64,000 bases of DNA from Veillonella intestinalis (GCF_943193155.1 NZ_CALPDB010000001.1:469190-533189), one strand, 5' to 3'. Shown: positions 1-9,672, counted from the first letter of the stretch. Notes: a model not told the origin generated them from the sequence alone. Numbers and translations are program-made.

Positions 1-132
1 ATATTTTGCCATAACATCCTCTGCGGCGGTCGCACATTCTTCACGATCTTTTAAATACTGTTGTGCTTTATCTTCTTCAATGTCAAAAATATCAATTCGT
101 ACCGTCCGCTTTTCTTTATTTGCTTCTGTCAT
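1..132 (-). CDS. Unidentified protein, N-terminal fragment (runs off left edge)
   Basis: An open frame starts with ATG at 130-132 and runs leftward off the window, giving about 44 visible residues that begin MTEANKEKRTVRIDIFDIEE. The fragment is highly charged, and its later part (KAQQYLKDREECATAAEDVM) looks helical. The start codon overlaps the stop of the upstream M18 aminopeptidase gene by one base (TAATG arrangement), which suggests translational coupling in the same operon. I do not recognise the family, and too little is visible to assign a function. Confidence 0.55.
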   Translation of the reverse strand, partial: MTEANKEKRTVRIDIFDIEEDKAQQYLKDREECATAAEDVMAKY

Positions 133-1529
133 TATAGGCTCGCTTCCTCTCCTGCTGCCTGTAAAAAGGCTACATAGCATTTTTTAGCTTCATACACATC
201 AGCTTTACTTGTTACTTCCCACGGCGCGTGCATACTTAATACAGCCACACCACAGTCAATTACATTCATACCGTAAAGAGCCATGATATACGCAATCGTA
301 CCGCCGCCACCGAGGTCAACTTTACCAAGTTCAGCTGTTTGAAAATTAACTTGATTATCATCCATAATACGACGAATAAAGCCCATATATTCCGCATTCG
401 CATCATTAGAGCCAGCTTTACCGCGCGCACCAGTGAATTTATTAAATACTACCCCCTTACCAAGAAAGGCTGCATTCTTTGCTTCAAAAGCGGATGCATA
501 TAAAGGATCGTAGCCAGCACTTACGTCAGAAGATAGCATACGACTCCGCTCCAAAGTGCGACGAACTGCCAATGGTGAATTATGGCCAACCATAGCTAAT
601 AATTCTGCCACTACATTTTCAAACCAACGAGATTGCATCCCCGTAGCACCAACAGAACCAATTTCTTCTTTATCCACTAATAACGTACAAGTTGTGCGTT
701 TTACAGAGTCTACTTCTAACATAGCGGCTAATGAAGTATAAGCACAAACGCGATCATCTTGTCCATAAGCTAGAATCATGCTACGGTCAAATCCCATTTC
801 ACGAGCACGACCAGCTGGTACGATTTCTAATTCAGCAGATAATAAGTCTTCTTCCGTAAAACCATATTCTTTTTCAAAAATATCACTTAAAAATTTTGTA
901 ACCCCATCTTTCAATTCCCCTTTAACAGGTTGGCTGCCAATAAGTAAATCCAAGTTTTCCCCTTCAATAACTTTATTAGCTTTTTTCTCCATCTGTTCTT
1001 GCCCCAAATGTGGCAATAAGTCAGTAATGCAAAATACTGGATCCGTATCTTTTTCACCAATCGCTAACGGAATAACAGTACCATCTTTTTTGACAACTAC
1101 GCCATGTAAAGCTAATGGCATAGCTACCCAGTGATATTTTTTAATACCACCATAATAATGAGTGTCAAAAAATGCTAAATTGCTATTTTCATAGAAAGGA
1201 TTTTGTTTTACATCAAGACGGGGAGAGTCAATATGAGCGCCTAAAATATTAAAACCTTGTTCTAAAGATTCATTGCCAATATTAAACAAGGCAATAATTT
1301 TTTTCATATGAACCGCATAGATTTTATCGCCTGCTTTAATAGGCTGCCCTGCTTTTTGTAAATCTTTTAAATTTTTATAACCCTTCGCCTCTGCTTGACG
1401 AATTGTTTCATCAATACATTCACGCTCTGTTTTACCAATATCTAAAAAGCGCATATAATCTTGACACAACGCTTCTATTGCTTTTGTGTCAGCCTCTGTA
1501 TATTCATGCCATGCATATTTACGTTCCAT
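132..1529 (-). CDS. M18 family zinc aminopeptidase (first paralogue)
   Basis: Cytosolic metallo-aminopeptidase of 465 residues that removes N-terminal residues from peptides. M18 hallmarks are visible: the metal-binding GAHIDSPRLD near residue 97, the catalytic Glu pair in DKEEIGSVGATG near residue 290, a SSDVSAGYDP segment, and a late metal ligand His in SMHAPWE near residue 435. The length suits the long clostridial-type aminopeptidase I. The start is the ATG at 1529, preceded by AAGGGATGATACA as ribosome binding site. A second, more divergent M18 enzyme is encoded at 15950-17287, so the organism has two. The next gene overlaps the stop codon by one base. The family is clear; substrate preference cannot be read from sequence. 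Confidence 0.9.
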   Translation of the reverse strand: MERKYAWHEYTEADTKAIEALCQDYMRFLDIGKTERECIDETIRQAEAKGYKNLKDLQKAGQPIKAGDKIYAVHMKKIIALFNIGNESLEQGFNILGAHIDSPRLDVKQNPFYENSNLAFFDTHYYGGIKKYHWVAMPLALHGVVVKKDGTVIPLAIGEKDTDPVFCITDLLPHLGQEQMEKKANKVIEGENLDLLIGSQPVKGELKDGVTKFLSDIFEKEYGFTEEDLLSAELEIVPAGRAREMGFDRSMILAYGQDDRVCAYTSLAAMLEVDSVKRTTCTLLVDKEEIGSVGATGMQSRWFENVVAELLAMVGHNSPLAVRRTLERSRMLSSDVSAGYDPLYASAFEAKNAAFLGKGVVFNKFTGARGKAGSNDANAEYMGFIRRIMDDNQVNFQTAELGKVDLGGGGTIAYIMALYGMNVIDCGVAVLSMHAPWEVTSKADVYEAKKCYVAFLQAAGEEASL

Positions 1530-1614
1530 TGTATCATCCCTTCCTAATTAGTATATAAACTAATATTTAATATCTATAATAAACAACTATCAAAATAATT
1601 GTAATTGACCACTT

Positions 1615-2595
1615 TTATTTACTTTCTTTTTTCTTTTGAGCTGACAAACGTGCTAAATAGGCTTCCTCTTTAATACGGTTCTGCTCAGTACGTTCTGCAT
1701 ATAAAGTCTGCAATTTTTCTGGCGCTTCTGTAAGCATCTTCGTCACATAATACCGCAATACATTACCCCGTTTCATATATTTACCAATGCGCCAATGAAC
1801 AGCTAATAAGCCATGATTACGACAACGACCTAAACTAATAAATTTATCACCACTAAGGCGTTGTATTTTTTCCAAAGCCAGTAAGGTTTGACACTGAGGA
1901 CAATGGGCATGACGTACACGGCTATCATGTAATACTGTACGCTTATCTGCAAAATTTTCATAAATAAAAAAACTCAAGGCTTCGGGAAAGTATGCTGGTG
2001 AATAAGTATGCTTAATAATCTCATCATATTGAGCAATGCCCTCAGCTAAAGGAATTGCTTTACATACGCGGCCAGTAAAAATAGAATCATTTAATGCATC
2101 ATGAGCTGGTAAATCATCTTTGGTAATAGCCAACTCTTCTAAAGCTTTACTTAACGCAACTTGCTGTGTATTACCATGTTGCAAATGGGCAAAAATTAAT
2201 TGCGCGTCATACCAAGTATGCTTAATGCGACTAGGCAAACCAAAGAGACGCAAATTTTCCCGTAACATCACAATATCGTCAGAGCCCCAGGTAAGTAAGA
2301 CAGCATTAGAGCCACACCAAGTTTCAAAACTCCGATAGGCCTGCGCAAATGAAACGCCCAAAGCTAAGTCAGCAGCTGAAATATGAGTCAACTTTTCCAC
2401 ATGCTTATGCATGCGCGTTAGATACTGTGGTTTGATAAGCATACTAAAGGTATCAATTAACTCTAGATTAGCATCTAATTTAACGGCACCAATTTGAATA
2501 ATTTCGCCTGATACAGGTAAACCCGTCCGTTTCATAAAGCTAATATCATTCGCAAAGGGCTGATTCCATTCCAAATCGAAAATTACATACTCCAT
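1615..2595 (-). CDS. DEDDh-family 3'-5' exonuclease with C-terminal Cys/His cluster
   Basis: A 326-residue protein with an N-terminal RNase T/DnaQ-like exonuclease domain. The catalytic acids are visible: Asp and Glu in VIFDLEWNQ at the extreme N-terminus, an Asp in the middle (TWGSDDIVML), and HDALNDS carrying the DEDDh His and last Asp near residue 165. It resembles KapD/ERI-1-like exonucleases. The C-terminal third (about 230-270) has CPQC followed by a Cys-x-x-His, which may form a zinc site, and the tail is Lys-rich. The stop of the upstream glycosyltransferase and this start share one base at 2595, so the genes are probably co-transcribed. The nucleic acid substrate is unknown; the catalytic class is well supported. 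Confidence 0.82.
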   Translation of the reverse strand: MEYVIFDLEWNQPFANDISFMKRTGLPVSGEIIQIGAVKLDANLELIDTFSMLIKPQYLTRMHKHVEKLTHISAADLALGVSFAQAYRSFETWCGSNAVLLTWGSDDIVMLRENLRLFGLPSRIKHTWYDAQLIFAHLQHGNTQQVALSKALEELAITKDDLPAHDALNDSIFTGRVCKAIPLAEGIAQYDEIIKHTYSPAYFPEALSFFIYENFADKRTVLHDSRVRHAHCPQCQTLLALEKIQRLSGDKFISLGRCRNHGLLAVHWRIGKYMKRGNVLRYYVTKMLTEAPEKLQTLYAERTEQNRIKEEAYLARLSAQKKKESK

Positions 2596-3650
2596 TACGC
2601 TTCCTCATTCCCGGTTTCACAGAGTAGCGACTGTGCTGCCTCAATGACGGACTGAGTGGAAATAACACTAACCCCTTTATAATTACCTTCTTTTATAATC
2701 TGTTTCATACTCTTACCTACTTCATAGGTATCCATAGATTCTAAGACAACACAGTTTTGCGTATATGGTCCATAAAATTTAGGATTAGACGGCCCATAGA
2801 GTGCTACTAATGGTACATGTTGGCTCACCGCTACATGCATTGGTCCAGAATCATTGGTTATAAACAAGCTACAACGCTTAATAGCTGCTGTAAGCTCACC
2901 AAGACTAAACTGTCCAGTAGCCACAACAGGTTTATGATGCATATGAACGACTACAGAATCTACCATATCTACATCCATAGGGCCACCAAAGAATATCACT
3001 TTATACCCTTTGTCACAGAAATAATCAGCCACTTGAGCAAAACGCTCTTGAGGCCAACGTTTCTCTGGCACAGCACTCCCTACATTAAAACCAATAACAG
3101 TATCTACTTCAGAAATTCCATGTTTCTGATAAAACGCATCAACTGTCTGTTCCCATTCAGGACAAGTATATATTTCTAAGCCTTTATTAGAGGTATCCTT
3201 TACTCCCAATTGTTCAAGAACATTAATATACATATCAGCCGCATGCCTCGTTTTACGATCAAGCCGTGTATATTTTGCCATGAATGGACGGAATAAAAAG
3301 TGACTCATTCCCGTTGTAATCTTCCCCCGTAAAGCCCAAGCAAAGAAACTAGTCCGTTCATTAGGGTGAAGATTTATAACAATATCTGGTTGCCCTCCAG
3401 ATTGGCGCACATATTTAGCAATATTTTGTAAAGCGGCAATACTATTATCCCGTCCTTTTTTATCAATACATACTATACGGTCAATATTGGGATTATATTG
3501 CATTACTTCCTTTAATTTTCGGTCCATTACAAATGTAATGTGACTATCTGGCGCTGTTTGGCGTAGTACGTGTAAAAAAGGTGTTGTCAAAATAACGTCC
3601 CCTAAATGCATTAAGAAGGTGACTACGATTCGTTTATGATTTAACTCCAT
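2595..3650 (-). CDS. Glycosyltransferase family 9, probable LPS heptosyltransferase
   Basis: A 351-residue GT9 enzyme of the ADP-heptose:LPS heptosyltransferase type. It probably transfers a heptose onto the LPS inner core at the cytoplasmic face of the inner membrane. Family features are the N-terminal GDVILTTPFLHVLR segment, the central NVGSAVPEKRWP motif, and the C-terminal donor-binding NDSGPMHVAV followed by ALYGPSNPKFYGP. The start has a strong AAAGGAGG site eight or so bases upstream. It lies last among the heptose genes, directly after a second GT9 gene, which supports a role in core assembly. Which acceptor heptose it modifies (WaaC-, WaaF- or WaaQ-like) cannot be decided here. Confidence 0.83.
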   Translation of the reverse strand: MELNHKRIVVTFLMHLGDVILTTPFLHVLRQTAPDSHITFVMDRKLKEVMQYNPNIDRIVCIDKKGRDNSIAALQNIAKYVRQSGGQPDIVINLHPNERTSFFAWALRGKITTGMSHFLFRPFMAKYTRLDRKTRHAADMYINVLEQLGVKDTSNKGLEIYTCPEWEQTVDAFYQKHGISEVDTVIGFNVGSAVPEKRWPQERFAQVADYFCDKGYKVIFFGGPMDVDMVDSVVVHMHHKPVVATGQFSLGELTAAIKRCSLFITNDSGPMHVAVSQHVPLVALYGPSNPKFYGPYTQNCVVLESMDTYEVGKSMKQIIKEGNYKGVSVISTQSVIEAAQSLLCETGNEEA

Positions 3651-3664
3651 ACAAACCTCCTTTA

Positions 3665-4678
3665 TTAAAGTAGGGCTTTAGCTGTATCCCACACTTGATC
3701 AATTGAAATTTGAGCCATGCAAGCTGGATCATCCACAAGAGGATTTTCTGGCGTTGCCTTTGAAGTCGGTGATACAATGCAATGCACATGCTCACCACCA
3801 TAGGGACCAGTCCGCTCAGGTGAAGTTGTACCATATAAGCCTATCAAAGGTCGTTTCAAAGCATTGGCAATATGCAAAGGACCTGTATCAGCACTAATAA
3901 ATAACTTGGAGCGTCGAATAAGTTCAATTAATTCTTCTAAATTCGTTTGTCCCGTCATATCAATAACAGCTTCACTACTAACTTGCGTTTTAATTGCTTG
4001 CGCCTTTTCTTTATCATTCTCAGCACCAATTAAGACTACATACTGCTTAGCTGCCACCAATCGCTTTGCTAACTCACCAAAAGAATCAATGGGCCATTCT
4101 TTTACAGACCAACGTGCACCAGGTGCTATCACTACATAATCATGACCGTGTGGAAGGCCCGCTTCACTTAATTTTGCTTCACAACTAGTAGCTGCTGCTG
4201 GAGATTCCTTAATAGGAAACTCAACCCCAGCCACAGTGCCGCCAAGGGCTCGCACGGTGTCCAAATAACGCTCAATAACATGACCATATTTATGAGGACC
4301 CTCTAACCCTTTATTAATAAGCTTACTACCTTCACGTAGTTCCCAGTATCCATACTTTTCGTTAGCACCCGATAAGGCTGCTACAATAGCACTTTTAGCT
4401 AAACATTGTAAGTCTAGACACATATCGAACTGATAACTATGTAATACTTTGCGTAAAGACCATAAATACCCTAAGGATTTCAATTTTTTCTTATCAATAA
4501 ATAGAACCTCGTCTAACCAAGGCTTCCCTGGCAAAGGACCACTAAATTGTTCATGCACTGCCCAGGTAATATGCGCCTCAGGCCAATTCTTACGAATCGC
4601 ATATAAAGTGGGCAATGCATGAATAACATCACCAAGGGAACTCATTTTTACAATTAAAATGCGCTTATAATCTTTCAT
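3665..4678 (-). CDS. Glycosyltransferase family 9, probable LPS heptosyltransferase I-like
   Basis: A 337-residue GT9 protein. The N-terminus MKDYKRILIVKMSSLGDVIH carries the family SSLGDVIHALP signature typical of heptosyltransferase I (WaaC). The donor site appears as SADTGPLHIANAL, followed by GLYGTTSPERTGPYG. The central APGARWSVKEWP is also typical. The start overlaps the gmhB stop by four bases (ATGA), indicating translational coupling. It uses ADP-L-glycero-D-manno-heptose, the product of the upstream gmhA, hldE, gmhB and hldD genes. The WaaC-like reading rests on the SSLGDVIH motif and is an inference; the GT9 family is firm. Confidence 0.85.
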   Translation of the reverse strand: MKDYKRILIVKMSSLGDVIHALPTLYAIRKNWPEAHITWAVHEQFSGPLPGKPWLDEVLFIDKKKLKSLGYLWSLRKVLHSYQFDMCLDLQCLAKSAIVAALSGANEKYGYWELREGSKLINKGLEGPHKYGHVIERYLDTVRALGGTVAGVEFPIKESPAAATSCEAKLSEAGLPHGHDYVVIAPGARWSVKEWPIDSFGELAKRLVAAKQYVVLIGAENDKEKAQAIKTQVSSEAVIDMTGQTNLEELIELIRRSKLFISADTGPLHIANALKRPLIGLYGTTSPERTGPYGGEHVHCIVSPTSKATPENPLVDDPACMAQISIDQVWDTAKALL

Positions 4679-5205
4679 TTGACCGTCCCATTCGTTACAT
4701 TTTCTCGCTGCTGTAAAATAGGCAATAAAAATTCTTCTAAATTAGTACCTTCAAATAAGTAACCCGTTAACCCCGCTGCTTCAGCAGCAGCTACATCAGA
4801 CGGCTTGTCACCGACCATAAAACTTTTCGTTACATCAATATCATAATCGGCCATAGCTTGTAATAACATGCCTGGCTTAGGTTTACGGCAATCACAGTCC
4901 TTAGTAAAAGTAGCTATAGTCCCCTTTACATGATGCGGACAATAATAAAAATGAAGGATAGAAGCCCCCTGCGCTTTCAGGCGGTGATTAATTTCTGCAT
5001 GTAATTTATTCATATCAGCTTCTGTATAGTACCCACGAGCAATACCACTTTGATTCGTTACAACAATTAAGTCATAACCCGCTTTTACAGCGGCTGCTAA
5101 AGCTTCTGGAGCACCAGCAACAAATTGTAAATCTTCTACTCGGTATAAGTAATTTACATCAACATTAATTACGCCATCACGATCTAAAAATAAAACCTTA
5201 CGCAT
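4675..5205 (-). CDS. gmhB: D-glycero-beta-D-manno-heptose 1,7-bisphosphate 7-phosphatase
   Basis: HAD-superfamily phosphatase of 176 residues that removes the 7-phosphate from heptose 1,7-bisphosphate in ADP-heptose synthesis. The catalytic motif FLDRDGVINVDVNY is at the N-terminus, with motif II TNQSGIARG and motif III KPKPGM followed by GDKPSD. The zinc-binding insertion characteristic of GmhB is visible as YYCPHH plus CDCRKP. The start has GGAAAGGGAG upstream. It sits between hldD and the first GT9 transferase, exactly where the pathway predicts. A histidinol-phosphatase relative is the only realistic alternative, and the neighbours argue against it. Confidence 0.92.
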   Translation of the reverse strand: MRKVLFLDRDGVINVDVNYLYRVEDLQFVAGAPEALAAAVKAGYDLIVVTNQSGIARGYYTEADMNKLHAEINHRLKAQGASILHFYYCPHHVKGTIATFTKDCDCRKPKPGMLLQAMADYDIDVTKSFMVGDKPSDVAAAEAAGLTGYLFEGTNLEEFLLPILQQRENVTNGTVK

Positions 5206-5251
5206 AGGCTCCCTTTCCTAACAATTATCGTACATAGATTATATCTAATAA

Positions 5252-6217
5252 TTACCGAACATAGCCTTCATTATTATCCAATAATTCACAATATTCAGCT
5301 ACGGCCTCTTCTAAATTAGTAAATCCTTTATCATAGCCAACACTCATAAGCTTAGTTGTATCTGCTTCTGTATAGCTTTGATATTTCCCCTTCAACACTT
5401 CTGGGAATGGTATATAGCGTAGAGAGCCAGAACCATTATAAGCAATGACGGCTTTCATAAAGCGATTAAAGCTTTTAGCTTCACCAGTGCCACAGTTAAA
5501 AATACCACTAATTTCAGGGTGTTCCCAGAAGAAGAAATTAACATTCACAACGTCTTTTACATAAATAAAATCGCGAACTTGTTCACCATCACCATAGCCA
5601 TCAGTACCTTCAAACAAAGTGATTTCACCTGTTTCACGAAGCTTATAAAACATTTGGCGCACTAAAGAAGCCATATTCCCTTTATGATTTTCATTTGGAC
5701 CAAATACATTAAAATAGCGCAACCCAACTACTTGAGATTGCAATTGTCCCTCAAAGCGACGCAAATAACGATCAAAGAACAATTTAGAATATGCATATGG
5801 ATTCAATGCTTCTTCGCATTCTGGCTTTTCCGTAAATCCCTGCGTGCCATGACCATAAGTAGAAGCAGATGATGCATAAATAAAAGGTACACGTCGTTCT
5901 TGGCAATAATGGAATAAATTCTTTGTTCCTTCAAAGTTATTGTGCATCATATAGCGCCCATCATAATTCATAGTATCTGCACAAGCACCTTCATGGAAAA
6001 TAACTTCAATAGGACCAATATCAAATGTGTTGGCAGCCACCGCTTCATCAAAGTCTATACAATCTACATAATCATAGAAATCTAACATTTGTAAATTGCG
6101 GATTTTACTACCATCTGTTAAGTCATCTACAATTAAAATATCATTACGGCCTCGTTCATTCAATTGTTTTACAATATTACTGCCTATAAAACCAGCGCCA
6201 CCAGTAACAATAATCAT
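5252..6217 (-). CDS. hldD: ADP-L-glycero-D-manno-heptose 6-epimerase
   Basis: Extended short-chain dehydrogenase of 321 residues that converts ADP-D-glycero-D-manno-heptose to the L-glycero epimer. The NAD(P) site MIIVTGGAGFIGSNIVKQLN is at the start; the catalytic YxxxK appears as PYAYSKLFFDRYL near residue 145, with an upstream SSASTYG. HldD-specific segments such as GLRYFNVFGPNE and RDFIYVKDVV are present. An AGGAGGG site precedes the ATG, and the gene overlaps the hldE stop by four bases. Position and length agree with the family. Confidence 0.93.
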   Translation of the reverse strand: MIIVTGGAGFIGSNIVKQLNERGRNDILIVDDLTDGSKIRNLQMLDFYDYVDCIDFDEAVAANTFDIGPIEVIFHEGACADTMNYDGRYMMHNNFEGTKNLFHYCQERRVPFIYASSASTYGHGTQGFTEKPECEEALNPYAYSKLFFDRYLRRFEGQLQSQVVGLRYFNVFGPNENHKGNMASLVRQMFYKLRETGEITLFEGTDGYGDGEQVRDFIYVKDVVNVNFFFWEHPEISGIFNCGTGEAKSFNRFMKAVIAYNGSGSLRYIPFPEVLKGKYQSYTEADTTKLMSVGYDKGFTNLEEAVAEYCELLDNNEGYVR

Positions 6218-7695
6218 AATAATCCCTCCTGCACTAAGGCCTTAATTTTCTCTATAATTCCTGTAGTGGAATAGCCCTCTTTGAATGGCAAAATAATAAC
6301 TTTATCCACAAATTCACAGCCAATCACTTGATCTACCGAATAGTCGCCACCTTTGACCAAAATATTAGGCCGTAATTCATGTAATAGTTCTGCCGGCGTA
6401 TCTTCTTCAAATACAACAACTCCATCAACAAAGCCTAAAGCCCCCATTAACTCCGCTCGCGATGATTCAGAATTAATAGGTCGTGCCGAGCCTTTTAAGC
6501 GCTTCACAGAGGCATCAGAATTAAGTCCTACCACTAAATGGTCCCCTAAACGAGCGGCATCCCGCAAGTACGAAAGATGTCCACTGTGTAAAATATCAAA
6601 GCATCCATTGGTAAAGACCACGGTATGGCCTTCATTTTGCCATTGACGAATTTTAGCCGCCATTTCTTCACGGCTATAGGCCGTAATCGGGTCAGCCTGA
6701 CGATGGCGAATCGCCTCCCACAAATCAAGTAATTCTTGACGATGAATGGGATATGTTCCTACTTTGGAGACGACTACGCCTGCCGCTGCATTAGCTACAT
6801 GCAAAGTACCACGCACAGTTAACCCAGCCGCCATAGCTGTTATAATCATAGCCACTACTGTATCACCAGCCCCACTTACGTCAAAAACGTCTTGTTGGGT
6901 TGCTGGATTATGCCATACTTTCCCTTCTTGGCTTACAATAGTAATGCCTTTTGCAGAACGGGTAGCTACTACATAATCAAAGGATACTTGAGCAAGCGTT
7001 TCTTTCGCAGCTGTCACAATGGCTTCATCTGTATTATCTAAAGAACGGCCTATATATTCACTTAATTCCTTCACATTCGGCGTAATAAAAGTAGCACCAC
7101 TGTATTTAGACCAATCATTCCCCTTAGGATCTACAATCGTCTTAATACCTTTAGCATTCGCCATAGTGATGACAGCCTTTAATACAGCAGGTGTACAAAC
7201 GCCTTTACCATAGTCAGAAATAACAATCCCATCTAAGCCTATTTCACATAATTCGCTTAACCAAGCCAATAATTGCTTCGCCTCTTGCTCAGACACAGCC
7301 TCTGGTTCTTCAAAATCTAACCGCATCATTTGCTGACGGCCACCTAAAATCCGCATTTTAGTAGTAGTTTGACGGCTAGAAAGACGTAAAACACCTTCAT
7401 GATTAATATGTTCTGTTTCTAGTAAATGTGTCAGTAAATCACCATGACTATCAGTGCCGGCAACACCGCCAAGAAATACATGGCAATCTAAATTAGCTAA
7501 ATTATTAGCTACATTAGCAGCCCCCCCCAACACTTCTTTTACATCAGTAACGCGATTAACAGGCACTGGTGCTTCCGGGGAAATTCGGCCTACATCACCA
7601 AACACATAGCGGTCTACCATAATATCACCAATAACGGCAATGCGAAGTTCTGGCAATTTATGTGTCAAAAACTCATTAATTGTTTTACTTATCAT
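6214..7695 (-). CDS. hldE: Bifunctional heptose-7-phosphate kinase / heptose-1-phosphate adenylyltransferase
   Basis: Fused two-domain enzyme of about 493 residues catalysing two steps of ADP-heptose synthesis. The N-terminal PfkB/ribokinase domain (about 1-320) has AVIGDIMVDRYVFGDV, GGAANVANNLA and the catalytic DVSGAGDTVVAMI. The C-terminal cytidylyltransferase-fold domain (about 345-493) has FTNGCFDILHSGHLSYL and a late ISSTTGI-like segment (YSTTGIIEKIK). I start at the ATG at 7695 (MISKTINEF), which has GGTGGAAGAAG upstream; the frame extends to a GTG at 7716, but that would deepen the overlap with gmhA. The gene overlaps gmhA by 11 bases, so translation is probably coupled. Confidence 0.93.
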   Translation of the reverse strand: MISKTINEFLTHKLPELRIAVIGDIMVDRYVFGDVGRISPEAPVPVNRVTDVKEVLGGAANVANNLANLDCHVFLGGVAGTDSHGDLLTHLLETEHINHEGVLRLSSRQTTTKMRILGGRQQMMRLDFEEPEAVSEQEAKQLLAWLSELCEIGLDGIVISDYGKGVCTPAVLKAVITMANAKGIKTIVDPKGNDWSKYSGATFITPNVKELSEYIGRSLDNTDEAIVTAAKETLAQVSFDYVVATRSAKGITIVSQEGKVWHNPATQQDVFDVSGAGDTVVAMIITAMAAGLTVRGTLHVANAAAGVVVSKVGTYPIHRQELLDLWEAIRHRQADPITAYSREEMAAKIRQWQNEGHTVVFTNGCFDILHSGHLSYLRDAARLGDHLVVGLNSDASVKRLKGSARPINSESSRAELMGALGFVDGVVVFEEDTPAELLHELRPNILVKGGDYSVDQVIGCEFVDKVIILPFKEGYSTTGIIEKIKALVQEGLL

Positions 7696-8269
7696 ATTCT
7701 TCTTCCACCAACTCACAGATTATATGGCCTACCAAAATATGCATTTCTTGAATACGAGCTGTTACTTTTGACGGAATAGGCAAGGTAATATCACAAATCT
7801 CCTTAAGCTTGCCGCCCCCTTCACCTGTGAAAGCAATCGTATGCATACCTGTATCACGCGCTTTAAGAGCTGCCTGCACTACATTACCACTATTACCAGA
7901 CGTAGAAATACCAATTAATACATCACCAGCTCGTCCCAAGCCTTCAACTTGACGGGCAAATACTTCTTCATAACCATAGTCATTCGCTACAGCAGTCAAA
8001 ATTGAGGTATCTGTAGTTAAGGCAATAGCCGCCAAAGAACGACGTTCTTTTTGAAAACGACCAATCAATTCAGCCGCTAAATGTTGTGCATCTGCTGCAG
8101 AGCCACCATTACCACAAAACAACACTTTATTACCAGAAGCTAATGCCGTTTTACAACGTTCTGCAATGAGCTGAATAATCTCCATTTGTTCCATTGTCTG
8201 ACCAAATACATCTAAATGGTCCGTGAACCGTTCTGCAATTAAAGGATTAATTTCGCCTGCTAATTCCAT
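7685..8269 (-). CDS. gmhA: Phosphoheptose (sedoheptulose-7-phosphate) isomerase
   Basis: SIS-domain isomerase of 194 residues that starts the heptose pathway by turning sedoheptulose 7-phosphate into heptose 7-phosphate. Signature stretches are LFCGNGGSAADAQHLAAELI near residue 50, GISTSGNSGNVVQA near residue 120 and the C-terminal metal-ligand helix ARIQEMHILVGHIICELVE. The start at 8269 follows the end of the M19 peptidase gene by 12 bases with a GGAGGCTAGT site. It is the first gene of a head-to-tail series gmhA-hldE-hldD-gmhB-GT9-GT9 that holds the whole route from sugar phosphate to core heptose transfer. Confidence 0.94.
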   Translation of the reverse strand: MELAGEINPLIAERFTDHLDVFGQTMEQMEIIQLIAERCKTALASGNKVLFCGNGGSAADAQHLAAELIGRFQKERRSLAAIALTTDTSILTAVANDYGYEEVFARQVEGLGRAGDVLIGISTSGNSGNVVQAALKARDTGMHTIAFTGEGGGKLKEICDITLPIPSKVTARIQEMHILVGHIICELVEEEYDK

Positions 8270-8281
8270 ACTAGCCTCCTA

Positions 8282-9211
8282 TTATAATATCGTCTGCAAT
8301 AGACGTTCTGCATTCTTACTGAAAATTTTATCTGTGTCAGCCTCACTAAGACCAGCAGCCCGAAAGGCATCATGTAAACGTGGCATTTCACTGGCATCAG
8401 CAATTTCTGTATCAGGCCGAATTCCATCAAAGTCAGTCCCCAACGCAACTACATCAGAGCCGCCTATATTGCGTAAATATAAACCATGACGAACAATGTC
8501 AGCAATTTGGCTAACTCGGTTCGTTCCTAAAAAAGCTTGTGCAAAATTAAGACCAATTACACCACCTTTATTAGCAATCAAACGAATTAAATCATCCGTT
8601 AAATTCCGTGGGTGGTTCGTCAAAGCTCGCGCATTAGAATGGGATGCAATAAAAGGTTTAGTAAGAATTTCACCTAATTGAAATGTGCCTGCATCATTTA
8701 GATGTGAACAATCCACAATCATGCCCAGTTCTTCCATATACTGAACAAATTCAATCCCTCTTGGTGTCAACCCTTTACCTTCATGCTCTTTACCATTTGG
8801 ATAGGATAAGCCATTAGGAAAATTCCAACTAATAGTGATTAAACGAACTCCATCATCATACGCTTTTTTTAATCGCTCTAAAGAGCCCTCAAAAACGCCG
8901 CCCTCTTCCACTGATAATAAAGCACTAATTTTACCAGATTCACGAGCTGTCACAAATTCATCATAAGAACGAACATGCACAATATCATCAGCATACCGTG
9001 TCATCTGTTCGTTAAAAATTTGACGCATCGCTTCATAACGGCCATAAGGATCTGCTTCTTGATCTAATTCTACAAAGAGTGCAAAATCTTGAAGTGTATA
9101 GCCACCTTTTTTTAATCTTGGAATATCAATTTTCCACGGATTCTGCGCTAAATCCCCTTTATCAGGATGGTCAATGAGCATCATTATAGTATCGCAATGT
9201 AAATCTATCAT
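8282..9211 (-). CDS. M19 family dipeptidase (membrane/renal dipeptidase-like)
   Basis: A 309-residue amidohydrolase-fold dipeptidase. The N-terminal [11 protein letters not shown] has the metal-binding His-x-Asp; the bridging Glu is in [12 protein letters not shown] near residue 118; further metal His residues are in DCSHLND and [11 protein letters not shown]; the late GTDFDGI is typical of M19. No signal peptide is seen, so it is probably cytosolic, as in most Firmicute members. The start overlaps the nrdR stop by four bases. Members of this family hydrolyse dipeptides including some with D-residues, but the actual substrate here is unknown. Confidence 0.88.
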   Translation of the reverse strand: MIDLHCDTIMMLIDHPDKGDLAQNPWKIDIPRLKKGGYTLQDFALFVELDQEADPYGRYEAMRQIFNEQMTRYADDIVHVRSYDEFVTARESGKISALLSVEEGGVFEGSLERLKKAYDDGVRLITISWNFPNGLSYPNGKEHEGKGLTPRGIEFVQYMEELGMIVDCSHLNDAGTFQLGEILTKPFIASHSNARALTNHPRNLTDDLIRLIANKGGVIGLNFAQAFLGTNRVSQIADIVRHGLYLRNIGGSDVVALGTDFDGIRPDTEIADASEMPRLHDAFRAAGLSEADTDKIFSKNAERLLQTIL

Positions 9212-9672
9212 TTGGACTCCTCGTGATTGCGTAAATCTTTTAACACGGCAACAAAGGCTTGCACATCTTCAAAATTACGATATACCGATGCAAAACGCAC
9301 ATAGGCTACTTCGTCTATATCTTTTAATTCTTTAAGAACTAAATCACCAATTTCAGAAGATTTAATTTCCTGCTTTGATTGATTACGTATAGCATCCTCT
9401 ACATTTTTAACTACATTTTCTAAGGTCTCACGAGGGATGTTTCGTTTATTACAAGACCGTAATAAACCATTCAATAATTTACTACGATCAAACATCTCAT
9501 AACTTCCACTCGATTTAATCACCATAATTGGTACATCTTCAATTACTTCATATGTGGTGAAGCGACGCCCACAGGATAAACATTCACGGCGACGACGAAT
9601 GCTATTATCATCATCAGTAGCACGAGAATCTGTAACTTTATTTTCTGTATGCTTACAATACGGACATCTCAT
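9208..9672 (-). CDS. nrdR: Transcriptional repressor NrdR
   Basis: A 154-residue regulator that represses ribonucleotide reductase genes in response to dATP/ATP. The N-terminal zinc ribbon is complete: [17 protein letters not shown] followed by [17 protein letters not shown]. The ATP-cone domain follows (about 48-140), including [17 protein letters not shown]. Its length is standard for NrdR. It heads the minus-strand run into the M19 peptidase and heptose genes, to which it is linked by a four-base overlap. No nrd genes are in the window, so its targets are elsewhere. Confidence 0.95.
   Translation of the reverse strand: MRCPYCKHTENKVTDSRATDDDNSIRRRRECLSCGRRFTTYEVIEDVPIMVIKSSGSYEMFDRSKLLNGLLRSCNKRNIPRETLENVVKNVEDAIRNQSKQEIKSSEIGDLVLKELKDIDEVAYVRFASVYRNFEDVQAFVAVLKDLRNHEESK

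Noticed and set aside
6214..7716. Longer hldE start at 7716 (GTG)
   Set aside because: It would begin MSWWKKN, overlap gmhA by 32 bp and lack a ribosome binding site, while the ATG at 7695 has GGAAGAAG upstream and matches family N-termini.
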